DNA of 48,168 nt from Oscillospiraceae bacterium (GTDB taxonomy: Bacteria; Bacillota; Clostridia; Oscillospirales; Oscillospiraceae), in NCBI GenBank assembly GCA_029257695.1, contig JARIAU010000090.1, positions 1 through 48,168 on the forward strand. Direction: 5' to 3'. Shown one piece after another: positions 35,723 to 43,925 of the stretch; position 1 is the stretch's first letter; each line of letters starts with the position of its first letter. Under the pieces are notes generated by a model. It had not been told where the DNA came from and made no database searches. It saw only the letters and a program-made list of their open reading frames with translations. Both the position numbers and the translations under genes were made by a program.

Positions 35723-36222
35723 GAAAACAGGCCATTGTGCTTACAATCAGCGATCAGGGAAGTGCAGGGCTGCGGAAAGATACGGCAGGTCCGGCGGTGG
35801 CGGCACAGTTGGAGGAACACGGGTTTGTGATCCTTCGAACGGCGATTTTACCGGATGAGCAGGCACTCATTTCCGAGGCGCTTATCCAAGGCTGTGACCA
35901 AGCCAAGGCAGATTTGATCGTGACCACCGGAGGTACGGGGCTTTCGCCTCGGGATGTGACTCCGGAAGCCACCCTTGCTGTATTGGAGCGGGAGGCACGG
36001 GGGATTCCGGAGGCCATGCGTTATGCCAGCCTGCAAATCACACCCAAAGCCTGCCTGTCCCGTGGTGTGGCAGGAACCAGAGGAACTACGCTGATTATCA
36101 ATTTGTCGGGCAGTCCCAAGGCGGCGGTCGAGCAGCTGTCGGCGGTGCTTCCGGTCCTGGACCATGGACTGGATGTGCTGCAGGGCACCGGCGGGGACTG
36201 CGGAGGACCGTACCATGGGTAA
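35719..36222 (+). CDS. mog: Molybdopterin adenylyltransferase, MogA/MoaB family
   Basis: 167 residues. MogA adenylylates molybdopterin before metal insertion by MoeA. The motifs VLTISDQGSAG, ADLIVTTGGTGLSPRDVTPEA, AMRYASL and a GTRGTTLIINLSGSPKA nucleotide/pterin loop place it in the MogA/MoaB family. By sequence alone the choice between MogA and MoaB is open. It is translationally coupled to moaC and overlaps the MOSC gene by 8 nt. Confidence 0.92.
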   Translation: MRKQAIVLTISDQGSAGLRKDTAGPAVAAQLEEHGFVILRTAILPDEQALISEALIQGCDQAKADLIVTTGGTGLSPRDVTPEATLAVLEREARGIPEAMRYASLQITPKACLSRGVAGTRGTTLIINLSGSPKAAVEQLSAVLPVLDHGLDVLQGTGGDCGGPYHG

Positions 36223-36670
36223 GGTCCGAGCCGTTTGTATCAGTGCGGTGCGTGGAACCGCCAAGCATCCGGTGGAGGCGATCCACTTGATTCCCGAGCA
36301 CGGGATTGAAGGAGATGCCCATGCGGGCCGCTGGCACCGGCAAGTGAGCCTTCTGGCGGTGGAAAGTGTGGAGTTGATGCAGTGCCGGGTGGATGTCTGC
36401 TTGAACCCCGGAGATTTTGCGGAGAATATCCTGACCGAAGGGATTGAACTGAAGTCCCTGCCGGTGGGAACCCGGCTGCAGCTGGGGACGGCCCAAGGGG
36501 AGGTGACCCAAATTGGCAAAGAGTGCCATGCGGATTGCACCATCCGGCAGAAGGTAGGGGATTGTGTTATGCCGAGAGAGGGGATTTTCCTTCGGGTGCA
36601 GACCGAAGGCTGGGTGCGGCCCGGAGATACCGTTGAAGTGCTGGCATCTGCGAAAAACGAAACCGTGTGA
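36215..36670 (+). CDS. MOSC domain protein
   Basis: 151 residues, a single MOSC domain. The known relatives are the C-terminal sulfurase domain of Moco sulfurases and small stand-alone MOSC proteins near mog genes in Clostridia. Seen: HAGRWHRQVSLLAVES, LNPGDFAENILTEGI, the pair TQIGKECHADCTIRQKVGDCVMPREGIF, which carries the conserved Cys, and RPGDTVEV at the end. The start ATG at 36215 lies inside the end of mog after GGAGG. The role is probably sulfur or cofactor handling at the last step of Moco maturation. The stop lies inside the shared terminator stem. Confidence 0.92.
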   Translation: MGKVRAVCISAVRGTAKHPVEAIHLIPEHGIEGDAHAGRWHRQVSLLAVESVELMQCRVDVCLNPGDFAENILTEGIELKSLPVGTRLQLGTAQGEVTQIGKECHADCTIRQKVGDCVMPREGIFLRVQTEGWVRPGDTVEVLASAKNETV

Positions 36671-36694
36671 GGGAATCATCTCTCACACGGTTTT
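36660..36694. terminator. Bidirectional terminator between the Moco operon and mobAB
   Basis: AAACCGTGTGAG (36660-36671) pairs with CTCACACGGTTT (36682-36693) around a 10-nt loop. The stem contains the MOSC stop, and the loop contains the mobAB stop, so it serves both convergent units economically. Confidence 0.9.
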
Positions 36695-37722
36695 GCATTC
36701 GGGAACAGAGTGCAAATCAGATCTGCACAACGGTCTGCATCGGTCCAAGAAAACTGCGGCCGAGACACTGGCAGCGGATGGTCGGTGATGTGGGCAAGAA
36801 CGGTGGGTTCCTCCGGAAAGTAGTCCGGACAGCTGCACCGATGCAGTGCCAATTTGGGCAGAGGACCGAATTTGCAACCTTCCACCAAAATAAGGTCAGT
36901 GGGCGTTAGTGTTTCCCGAAGGTGTTCCGGGGTTAGATCCTCGGTCCAAAGTCGTACTTGATCGGCGCCTGCGGCCTGTAGGCGGGCAGTATCCTTGTTT
37001 GGAGACTCCGGCTGTGCCGGGTGATGACTGTGTTTGATGGCAGCCACGGTTCGCCCACGGCGCTTGAGGGCGGGGATCAACGATTCTAAAAAGGTTGTTT
37101 TTCCGGTGCCGGACCATGCAGATACGGAAAGCATGGGAGATGTACCCGCCAGTCCTCGGAGCAGGTCTTCCGGTGTGTTCCAGTTTTGAAACATTGGCTC
37201 CAGCCGCTTGGGAGCATCGACCCATCGGGTATCCACCCGGCGGAGCAGCTCCATCATGCGAAAGTCTCCTTGCAGATGCATGGTTTCCAGTGTGGGAAGA
37301 ATGCTGCGCCGATACACGCCGAACAGCGGCTGCGGAGAGGTTCCTGTGCGGTAGACAGCCGCATCTCCGGCGGGGGCATCCAAAACCGCGTCAGGCAAGA
37401 GAACGGGCATATCCACAGCACTGACCCAGAGCAGGGGGGCATCGGTTGTGCGGAATGCACTGATCAGTCCGCCCAGTGGTCCGCAGTCCGATACCACATC
37501 GAAAATGGGAGTGACCGATTCCGGCAGCGAAACAGACAGGCCTGGATGGAGGGATACATAAATGCGGTCCATGCCGCAGGCGGTCCAAAAGGCGACGGCA
37601 CGCTCCAACAGGGTTTGCCCTTGTACCGTCAGGGCATACTTATCCATGCCCATACGCCGGGACCGGCCGCCGGCCAGAATCAGCGCACAGCGCAGCGGAG
37701 GTGTGACGGGGGTCGTAGACAT
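36676..37722 (-). CDS. Fused MobA-MobB molybdenum cofactor guanylyltransferase
   Basis: 348 residues. Residues about 1-190 are MobA, the nucleotidyltransferase that adds GMP to Moco: LILAGGRSRRMGMDK at 14-28, then SDCGPLGGLISAF and AVDMPVL. From about 195 a MobB P-loop GTPase domain follows (SAWSGTGKTTFLESL near 203, IKHSHH, LILVEGCKFGPLPKLALHR). MobA and MobB fusions are known. The product, Mo-bis-MGD or MCD, supplies DMSO-reductase-family or hydroxylase enzymes. The ATG at 37722 has AAGGAGG 9 nt upstream. It is convergent with moeA-MOSC and has its own strong promoter. Confidence 0.95.
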   Translation of the reverse strand: MSTTPVTPPLRCALILAGGRSRRMGMDKYALTVQGQTLLERAVAFWTACGMDRIYVSLHPGLSVSLPESVTPIFDVVSDCGPLGGLISAFRTTDAPLLWVSAVDMPVLLPDAVLDAPAGDAAVYRTGTSPQPLFGVYRRSILPTLETMHLQGDFRMMELLRRVDTRWVDAPKRLEPMFQNWNTPEDLLRGLAGTSPMLSVSAWSGTGKTTFLESLIPALKRRGRTVAAIKHSHHPAQPESPNKDTARLQAAGADQVRLWTEDLTPEHLRETLTPTDLILVEGCKFGPLPKLALHRCSCPDYFPEEPTVLAHITDHPLPVSRPQFSWTDADRCADLICTLFPNAKPCER

Positions 37723-37753
37723 CCGGGGGTTCCTCCTTTTGGAAAGGTTCTGG

Positions 37754-37783
37754 TTGACATTATATCGAAAGCATTGGTACAAT
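37754..37783 (+). promoter_or_regulatory. Distal plus-strand promoter upstream of gntR
   Basis: A perfect TTGACA (37754-37759), an 18-nt spacer and TACAAT (37778-37783). Its elements interlock with those of the mobAB promoter, so the two polymerases should compete. Confidence 0.65.
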
Positions 37784-37787
37784 TCAA
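37759..37787 (-). promoter_or_regulatory. Promoter of mobAB
   Basis: On the minus strand TTGAAT (37782-37787), a 17-nt spacer and a perfect TATAAT (37759-37764), 36 nt before the ATG. It overlaps a plus-strand promoter pointing the other way. Confidence 0.8.
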
Positions 37788-37822
37788 TCCCGGTATAGAG
37801 AGGGCAGAAGCAGGGAAGAAGG

Positions 37823-37850
37823 GACCGGCGGCCGGTCTTTTGTGCTTTTT
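37823..37850 (+). terminator. Possible attenuator in the gntR leader
   Basis: GACCGG (37823-37828) pairs with CCGGTC (37832-37837) around a 3-nt loop, followed by TTTTGTGCTTTTT. The stem is short but GC-only apart from one pair. It would stop much of the transcript from the distal promoter, leaving the proximal promoter as the main one. Confidence 0.5.
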
Positions 37851-37908
37851 GTCGATATTTTTCGAGTTTTGGTGGAACAGCTTTGTGTTATCCTGCGGAA
37901 ACTTATGG

Positions 37909-37937
37909 TTGCAGAGAAAGCAAAAATCCGTTAAAAT
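37909..37937 (+). promoter_or_regulatory. Proximal promoter of gntR
   Basis: TTGCAG (37909-37914), a 17-nt spacer and TAAAAT (37932-37937), starting transcription around 37944. Confidence 0.8.
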
Positions 37938-37946
37938 ACCTTTGTA

Positions 37947-37961
37947 AAAGGTACTACCTTT
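37947..37961 (+). promoter_or_regulatory. Palindromic operator at the gntR start site
   Basis: AAAGGTA-C-TACCTTT is a perfect 7+1+7 palindrome at the predicted transcription start. GntR/HutC-type regulators bind palindromes with GT-N3-AC-like centres, so autoregulation is the simplest reading. No second copy was noticed in the window. Confidence 0.65.
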
Positions 37962-37986
37962 GAATGCGGAAAAGGAGAGGAACAGG

Positions 37987-38709
37987 ATGGAGCGGGCAGT
38001 GCAACCGAAAACCATTCGGGCTTGGCTGGTCAAAGCGATGAAGCAGGGCGAATATGCCCAATCGGATCGACTTCCACCGGAGAAGGTGTTGGCAGAGCAG
38101 CTGGGAATCAGCCGGACGCAGCTGCGTGATGTTCTGGCCGGCTTGGAACGGGAAGGCTTCATCACCCGGCGGCATGGCGTGGGTACGATCATCAACCATC
38201 ATGTTTTGGATGTGACCAACCGGATGGACATTGAATGCGAATTCATGGATATGATCCGGCGCAGCGGTTATGAGCCCGGCACAGCCTTTGTCCGCTCCAA
38301 GCAGGGAAATGCAACCGAGACGGAGGCCAAGCAGCTCAGAGTTGAAGTGGGAGCGCCGGTGCTTCGGGTGGAGCGGCTCTGCACGGCTGACGGCAAGCCT
38401 GCCATCTACTGCGTGGATGTGCTGGCCACGGCCATGATTCAGAAGAAGTATCCTGCGGAAGAGTTGGAACATCCCATTTTCGACTTTCTCCAAGCGTACT
38501 GTGATGTAGTCCCTTTTATGGATTTGACGGATATTCGGGCGATGGTGGCGGATGAGGCCCTGTCCCGGATCATGCAGATTCCGGAAGGCACTCCCATCCT
38601 CTGTATGGATGAGGTGGACTATGATGTGGAGGGCAATCCGGTGATTTGCTCTCGAGAATTGTTTGTAGACGGCGTATTCCGGCATACCGTAATGCGCAAG
38701 AAGCTATAA
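37987..38709 (+). CDS. GntR family transcriptional regulator with UTRA domain
   Basis: 240 residues. The N-terminal winged helix (about 5-72) has the family pattern SDRLPPEKVLAEQLGISRTQLRDVLAGLEREGFITRRHGVGTII. The C-terminal part (about 80-238) is a UTRA ligand-binding fold (GAPVLRVERLCTADGKPAIYCVDVL, PEGTPILCMDEVDYDVEGNPVICSRELFVDGVFRHTV). The start at 37987 follows AAGGAGAGG. UTRA regulators bind small metabolites, often sugar phosphates or amino sugars; the ligand here is unknown. It lies 44 nt before purC with no obvious promoter or terminator between, so it may share a transcript with the purine genes. A palindromic operator lies at its own start site. Confidence 0.94.
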   Translation: MERAVQPKTIRAWLVKAMKQGEYAQSDRLPPEKVLAEQLGISRTQLRDVLAGLEREGFITRRHGVGTIINHHVLDVTNRMDIECEFMDMIRRSGYEPGTAFVRSKQGNATETEAKQLRVEVGAPVLRVERLCTADGKPAIYCVDVLATAMIQKKYPAEELEHPIFDFLQAYCDVVPFMDLTDIRAMVADEALSRIMQIPEGTPILCMDEVDYDVEGNPVICSRELFVDGVFRHTVMRKKL

Positions 38710-38753
38710 AGTACCAAAACTCAGTGATGAAGTGAAATCAGGAGGAATGTAAC

Positions 38754-39440
38754 ATGGAAAAAACCCTCGTTTACACTGGTAAAACCAAGAATGTTTATGC
38801 GCTGGAAAACGGCAACTGCCTGCTGAAGTTCAAAGACGACTGCACCGGCAAGGACGGCGTCTTCGATCCCGGAGAGAATGCAGTTGGCCTGACCATCGAC
38901 GGTGTGGGTGATGTCAACCTGCGTATGTCCATCTATTTCTTCGAGAAGATCAATGCCGCCGGCATCAAGACCCACTTCATCAATGCCAACCTGGAGGATA
39001 CCACCATGGAAGTGCGTCCCGCCAAGGTGTTCGGTGATGGTCTGGAAATCATCTGCCGCCGCAAGGCTGTGGGCTCCTTCCGCCGCCGCTATGGCCAGTA
39101 TATCGCTGAAGGCGCCGATCTGCCCTACTATGTGGAGGCCACCTTCAAGAACGATGAGCTGGGCGATCCTCTGGTGACCAAGGACGGCCTGGTGGTTCTG
39201 GGCGTCATGACCGATGAGCAGTATGAGGACATCAAGGATATGACGCAGAAGATCACCAAGATCGTGGCAGATGAGATGGCTGAGCGTGGCATGGAGCTGT
39301 ATGACATCAAGTTTGAGTTTGGCTATGACACCGACGGCAGCGTCATGCTGATCGACGAGGTCGCTTCCGGCAACATGCGTGTCTATAAGGACGGCGAGTA
39401 TGTCGATCCCATGACCCTGTCCAAGCTGTTCTTCGCATAA
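38754..39440 (+). CDS. purC: SAICAR synthase PurC
   Basis: 228 residues, close to the usual 235-240. It ligates aspartate to CAIR with ATP, step 8 of de novo IMP synthesis. The N-terminal [31 protein letters not shown] nucleotide-binding strand set, [38 protein letters not shown] and [15 protein letters not shown] match PurC of the Clostridia type. AGGAGG lies 8 nt before the ATG. The stop overlaps the purF start (TAATG), so the two are translationally coupled. Confidence 0.96.
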   Translation: MEKTLVYTGKTKNVYALENGNCLLKFKDDCTGKDGVFDPGENAVGLTIDGVGDVNLRMSIYFFEKINAAGIKTHFINANLEDTTMEVRPAKVFGDGLEIICRRKAVGSFRRRYGQYIAEGADLPYYVEATFKNDELGDPLVTKDGLVVLGVMTDEQYEDIKDMTQKITKIVADEMAERGMELYDIKFEFGYDTDGSVMLIDEVASGNMRVYKDGEYVDPMTLSKLFFA

Positions 39441-40864
39441 TGGGCGGATTCTTTGGAGCAGTTTCGAAAAAGGACTGCGTGCTGGATCTGTTTTTTGGCG
39501 TTGACTATCATTCCCACCTCGGCACCCGCCGAGGTGGCATGGCGATTTACGATGCAGAGAGTGACAGCTTTCAGCGTCAGATCCATAACATCGAAAATAC
39601 GCCCTTCCGAACCAAGTTTGAGGACGATTTGAGCAAGTTCCACGGATGCAGCGGGATTGGCTGCATCAGTGATACGGACCCCCAGCCGCTGCTGGTTCGT
39701 TCCCATCTGGGCCTGTATGCCATTACCACTGTCGGCATTATCAACAATGCCGAGGAGTTGGTGAAGGAGTACTTCTCGGACCACGGGCATCAGTTTATGG
39801 CTATGAGCTCCGGCAAGATCAACTCCACGGAGCTGGTGGCTGCGCTCATCAACCAGAAGGATGATGTGGTATCCGGTATCCTCCATGCACAGGATGTGAT
39901 TCAGGGATCTGCCACCATTCTGCTGCTCTCTAAAAACGGCCTGATTGCTGCCCGGGATCGCCTGGGCCGTCTGCCGATGCTGGTGGGTAAGAATGAGCAG
40001 GGTTATTGCGTTTCCTTTGAGTCCTTTGCGTATCAGAAGCTTGGGTATCAGACGGAATATGAGCTGGGTCCCAGTGAGATTGTTCGGTTGACGGCCGACG
40101 GGATGGAGGTTTTGGCTCCGGCCCGGGAAAAGATGCGGATTTGTGGATTCCTCTGGACTTATTACGGCTATCCCAACTCCAATTACGAAGGGAAAAATGT
40201 GGAGGTCATGCGCTACCGCAACGGTGAGATCATGGCTCGGGATGAGGTTGTCAAGGGCAAGCTGCCTAAGGTGGACTATGTGGCAGGAGTGCCGGATTCC
40301 GGTGTGCCCCATGCCATTGGATTTGCCAACCGCAGCGGAAAGCCCTTTGCTCGCCCCTTCGTGAAGTATACGCCCACCTGGCCTCGTTCGTTTATGCCGG
40401 AGAACCAGGATGTGCGCAGCCAGGTGGCCAAAATGAAGCAGATTCCGGTTCCTGAATTGATCGAGGGCAAAAAGCTGCTGTTTGTGGACGATTCCATCGT
40501 TCGAGGCACGCAGCTGCGGGAAACCGTGGAATTCCTCTATGAGAGCGGTGCGGAAGAAGTGCATATGCGCTCGGCCTGCCCTCCCATCATGTATAATTGC
40601 AAGTATCTGAACTTCTCCCGCAGCAATTCCGATCTGGATTTGCTGGCCCGCCGCACCATTCAGGAGTTGGAGGGCGATGAAGGACAGAACCATGTGGAGG
40701 AATATGCAGATGCATCGACGGAGCGTGGTCAGTGTATGCTGAAAACCATCTGCGAAAAGCTTGGCTTTGATTCGCTGGGGTATCAGTCGCTGGACGGCGT
40801 TCTGGAGGCCATTGGTCTGGATCGGGACAAGGTTTGCACCTATTGCTGGACCGGTAAAGAATAA
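39440..40864 (+). CDS. purF: Amidophosphoribosyltransferase-like PurF lacking the N-terminal nucleophile Cys
   Basis: 474 residues. The phosphoribosyltransferase half is intact: the PRPP loop LLFVDDSIVRGTQLRE at about 350-365, GVPDSGVPHAIGFA, and YTPTWPRSF. The N-terminal glutaminase-like half keeps the fold (YHSHLGTRRGGMA, SGIGCISDTDPQPLL, ARDRLGRLP). However, it starts MGGFFG, where glutamine-dependent PurF has the Met-Cys-Gly whose Cys is the nucleophile. I recall a PurF-like subgroup in Bacteroidetes and Clostridia that starts the same way, so this is probably natural, not a sequencing error. It may use ammonia, another amidotransferase subunit, or have a different role. It is coupled to purC. 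Confidence 0.9.
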   Translation: MGGFFGAVSKKDCVLDLFFGVDYHSHLGTRRGGMAIYDAESDSFQRQIHNIENTPFRTKFEDDLSKFHGCSGIGCISDTDPQPLLVRSHLGLYAITTVGIINNAEELVKEYFSDHGHQFMAMSSGKINSTELVAALINQKDDVVSGILHAQDVIQGSATILLLSKNGLIAARDRLGRLPMLVGKNEQGYCVSFESFAYQKLGYQTEYELGPSEIVRLTADGMEVLAPAREKMRICGFLWTYYGYPNSNYEGKNVEVMRYRNGEIMARDEVVKGKLPKVDYVAGVPDSGVPHAIGFANRSGKPFARPFVKYTPTWPRSFMPENQDVRSQVAKMKQIPVPELIEGKKLLFVDDSIVRGTQLRETVEFLYESGAEEVHMRSACPPIMYNCKYLNFSRSNSDLDLLARRTIQELEGDEGQNHVEEYADASTERGQCMLKTICEKLGFDSLGYQSLDGVLEAIGLDRDKVCTYCWTGKE

Positions 40865-40879
40865 GTTTTCTGCCATTTG

Positions 40880-40912
40880 CAGCGGACACCATTGGTGTCC
40901 GCTGTTTTTTTT
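40880..40912 (+). terminator. Terminator of the purC-purF unit
   Basis: CAGCGGACACC (40880-40890) pairs with GGTGTCCGCTG (40894-40904) around an ATT loop, followed by eight T. Confidence 0.96.
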
Positions 40913-40925
40913 CGGCCTGCCGCAG

Positions 40926-40954
40926 TTGTGTTTTGAGAGGAATCTTGATAAAAT
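40926..40954 (+). promoter_or_regulatory. Promoter of the M16C protease gene
   Basis: TTGTGT (40926-40931), a 17-nt spacer and TAAAAT (40949-40954) with an extended -10 TG. Confidence 0.7.
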
Positions 40955-40992
40955 CAAAGCCAACGAACGAATCAATCCAAGGAGGAATGGGT

Positions 40993-43914
40993 ATGAAGTT
41001 ACAGATTGGAGAACGCCTTTGGGGCTTTCTTGTGGAGGAAATCCGGCCGCTGGAGGAAATCTCCGCAACGATGTATCAAATGCGCTATGAACAAAACGGG
41101 GCACAGCTGATTTGGCTGGATCGGGAAGACGAGAACAAGACCTTTGCCATCAGCTTTAAGACGATTCCTCAGGATGATACCGGCGTATTTCATATTTTGG
41201 AGCATTCTGTGCTCTGCGGCTCCCGGAACTATCCGGTCAAGGAGCCCTTTGTGGATTTGTTGAAGAGCTCTCTGCAAACCTTTCTGAATGCGATGACCTT
41301 TCCGGATAAGACCATGTATCCGGTCTGTTCTAAAAACCCGCAGGATTTTTTGAATTTGATGGATGTCTATTTGGATGCGGTGTTTCACCCCTTGAGCTTG
41401 GAACGGCCGGAGGCCTTCTGGCAGGAAGGATGGCATTACGAACTGGAGGATCAGGAAGGGGAATTGCGCTGCAACGGCGTGGTCTATAATGAAATGAAGG
41501 GTGCCTATGCCGACCCGGATACGATTTTGTCGGCAGAATTGAATCGGCTGCTGTTTCCGGATAATTGCTATGGATGCGAGTCCGGAGGTCATCCGGATCA
41601 CATTACGGAACTGACCTATGCACAGTATCTGGACAGCCATCGGCGGTTCTATCACCCCTCCAATGCCCGTATTTTCTTGGATGGCACCATGGATCTGGAG
41701 GAAGTGTTGGCCCGTATCAATGGATTTTTGCAGGAATATGACGCACAGGAGGTTTGCACTGACATTCCCAGACAGATGCCGGTGGCACCGCCGGAAAAAA
41801 CGGCAGCATATGAGATCGGAGCCGGAGAAGACCCGGAGCGGCGGGTGCTGTTGGCGGACGGCTGGGTGTTTGGTGACTTTGATGATCCGGAGCGGAGCTT
41901 GGGAGCGGCGGTGCTCTGCAATGCACTTTGCTCATCCAACGAGGCACCGCTGAATCGGGCGCTGTTGGAATCCGGCTTGGCAGAAGATGTGAAGCTTTTT
42001 CCGGTGGATGGTGTGCAGCAGTTGTATGTCACACTGGTTGTGCGAAATACCTCTTTGGAGCAAAAGGAGGGCGTGCGTCGGGTAATTCGGGAAACCCTTA
42101 CCAAGCTTGCAGAGGAAGGACTGGATCACCAGCGGCTCCATGCGATTTTGAATCGCTTTGAATTTAACTTCCGGGAGCGGGATTTTGGAACCATGCCCCG
42201 AGGGCTCATTTATGCCATGGCGGTCCATGACACATGGCTGTATGGCGGCGATCCGGCGCAGAGCCTGTGTCTGGATGCCCTGTTTGCCACCTTGCGGAAT
42301 CGGGTGGATGAGGGTTGGTTTGAGGCGCTGATCCGCAGCATCCTGCTGGAGAATCCGCACCATGCCCAGCTGTGCCTGGTGCCGGATGCCAAACTGGGTG
42401 AAGCCAAGCGGCAGGCGGAAGTCAAGCGGCTGGCCGAGGAGAAAGCTGCGTGGAGCAGGGAGCGGATCGAGCAGGTGATGGAGGAGTTTGCTCAGCTGCG
42501 CCGTGCGCAGGAGCGGGAAAACACACCGGAGGAGAAGCAGACCCTGCCGGTGCTGTCTCTGAAGGATTTGCCGGAGTCGATTGCTCCGGTGCGGCAGGAA
42601 GTCCGCACCATGGACACGACCACCTTGCTTCATCAGGATCTGGAAACGGACGGAATTCTATATCTGACCTATTTCTTTTCCTTGGAGGATCTTTCACTGG
42701 AAGAGTTGACCCCACTCTGTCTGATGGCCGGAATGTTGACCAAACTGCCCACCCGGCAGTTTGATTTGGTGGAGCTGCAAAGTCGGATTGAGCGCCATTT
42801 GGGTCAGCTGTCAGTCGGAGTGAGTGCCTTCTGTAAGGATGGCCGGCCGGATGTGTGCACACCCTATCTGACAGTGACTGTGTCGCTGCTCCAGCATCGG
42901 AAGCGGGAAGCGGAAGCGCTGCTGCGGGAGGTGCTGTTCCATACGAGGTTTGACCAGACTGCGGCGGTAGAGCGTCTGCTGCGGCAGCGCAAGGTGGCCA
43001 TGGAACAACGGGTGATTGCCGGGGGAAATCGGTTTGCCACAGATGTGCTGATGTCGGGACAGACGGCACAGGGTGCGGTAGAGGATGCCCTCTGTGGCCT
43101 GACGCAGCTGCGCTATTTGCAGGGGAAGGTGGAACATTTTGCGGAGGAGGGCGAGGACCTGTGTGCCGAATTTGACCGCCTGTGCAAGAAGGCTTTGACC
43201 CGGGAGCGATTGACGCTTTCCCTCACCGGTCCCATGGATGTATCATGGCTGGAAGGGATGCGGACGCTGATTCCGGAAGGTGGCGGCATAGGACCCAAGG
43301 TGGAATATACCCTGCCGTCAAAGGACCGGTTTGCACTGGAAATTCCTGCGGATATTGGCTTTGCCGCCTGCGGCGGACATCTTTCAGCAGCAGGAGCGTC
43401 CTATTCCGGTGTAGAGCGGGTAGCGGCACAGATCCTGACCTATGGCTATCTCTGGGAGACGGTGCGTGTCAAAGGCGGTGCCTATGGCACCCGGTTGGAA
43501 GTGGGGCCGGATGGCACTTGGAGCATGACATCCTTCCGTGATCCCGGCTGCAGCCGTACCTTGGATACCTTCCGAGGCGCCGGAGAAGCCCTGCGTACCT
43601 TCTGTCGGCAGGAGGAATCCTTGGATAAGTGTATTATCAGCACCGTGGGTGACAGTCAGCGGCTTCTGACGCCCAGATTGGAAGGACTTCGTGCGGCCAC
43701 GCTGTACTTGACCGGGCGCACCCAGGCCGATCTCCAACAAAGCTACACAGAAATTCTGCACACTACCCGGGAGCAGCTGGAAGCATTCAGTTTTGTGTTG
43801 GATGATCTGTGTGAAACGGCGGCAGTGTGTGTGGTCGGTGGCAAGCGGCTGCTGGATGACTGCGGCACACGGTTGGATAAACGAGAATTGCTGACACAGA
43901 AGTTTGAGCGGTGA
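40993..43914 (+). CDS. M16C zinc metalloprotease (presequence protease/PreP type)
   Basis: 973 residues, the length of single-chain M16C enzymes. The inverted zinc motif HxxEH is at 67-71 (GVFHILEHSVLCGS), and the distal Glu ligand lies in VVYNEMKGAY (Glu about 167). RNYPVKEPFVDLLKSSLQTFLNAMTFPDKTMYP is highly characteristic of the PreP/Cym1/falcilysin group. Further domains follow, including the C-terminal RVKGGAYGTRLEV active-site Tyr/Arg region at about 835. Such enzymes degrade short unfolded peptides inside a closed chamber, here probably in the cytoplasm because no signal peptide is seen. The ATG at 40993 has AAGGAGG 7 nt upstream. Confidence 0.96.
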   Translation: MKLQIGERLWGFLVEEIRPLEEISATMYQMRYEQNGAQLIWLDREDENKTFAISFKTIPQDDTGVFHILEHSVLCGSRNYPVKEPFVDLLKSSLQTFLNAMTFPDKTMYPVCSKNPQDFLNLMDVYLDAVFHPLSLERPEAFWQEGWHYELEDQEGELRCNGVVYNEMKGAYADPDTILSAELNRLLFPDNCYGCESGGHPDHITELTYAQYLDSHRRFYHPSNARIFLDGTMDLEEVLARINGFLQEYDAQEVCTDIPRQMPVAPPEKTAAYEIGAGEDPERRVLLADGWVFGDFDDPERSLGAAVLCNALCSSNEAPLNRALLESGLAEDVKLFPVDGVQQLYVTLVVRNTSLEQKEGVRRVIRETLTKLAEEGLDHQRLHAILNRFEFNFRERDFGTMPRGLIYAMAVHDTWLYGGDPAQSLCLDALFATLRNRVDEGWFEALIRSILLENPHHAQLCLVPDAKLGEAKRQAEVKRLAEEKAAWSRERIEQVMEEFAQLRRAQERENTPEEKQTLPVLSLKDLPESIAPVRQEVRTMDTTTLLHQDLETDGILYLTYFFSLEDLSLEELTPLCLMAGMLTKLPTRQFDLVELQSRIERHLGQLSVGVSAFCKDGRPDVCTPYLTVTVSLLQHRKREAEALLREVLFHTRFDQTAAVERLLRQRKVAMEQRVIAGGNRFATDVLMSGQTAQGAVEDALCGLTQLRYLQGKVEHFAEEGEDLCAEFDRLCKKALTRERLTLSLTGPMDVSWLEGMRTLIPEGGGIGPKVEYTLPSKDRFALEIPADIGFAACGGHLSAAGASYSGVERVAAQILTYGYLWETVRVKGGAYGTRLEVGPDGTWSMTSFRDPGCSRTLDTFRGAGEALRTFCRQEESLDKCIISTVGDSQRLLTPRLEGLRAATLYLTGRTQADLQQSYTEILHTTREQLEAFSFVLDDLCETAAVCVVGGKRLLDDCGTRLDKRELLTQKFER

Positions 43915-43925
43915 AAGAGGTGTTT

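Noticed and set aside
37955..38045. Short ORF starting at the ATGCGG before gntR
   Set aside because: It overlaps the gntR coding region out of frame and has no SD of its own; probably accidental.
39383..41104. A 573-codon minus-strand frame opposite purF
   Set aside because: It is antisense to purF and crosses its strong terminator; a shadow.
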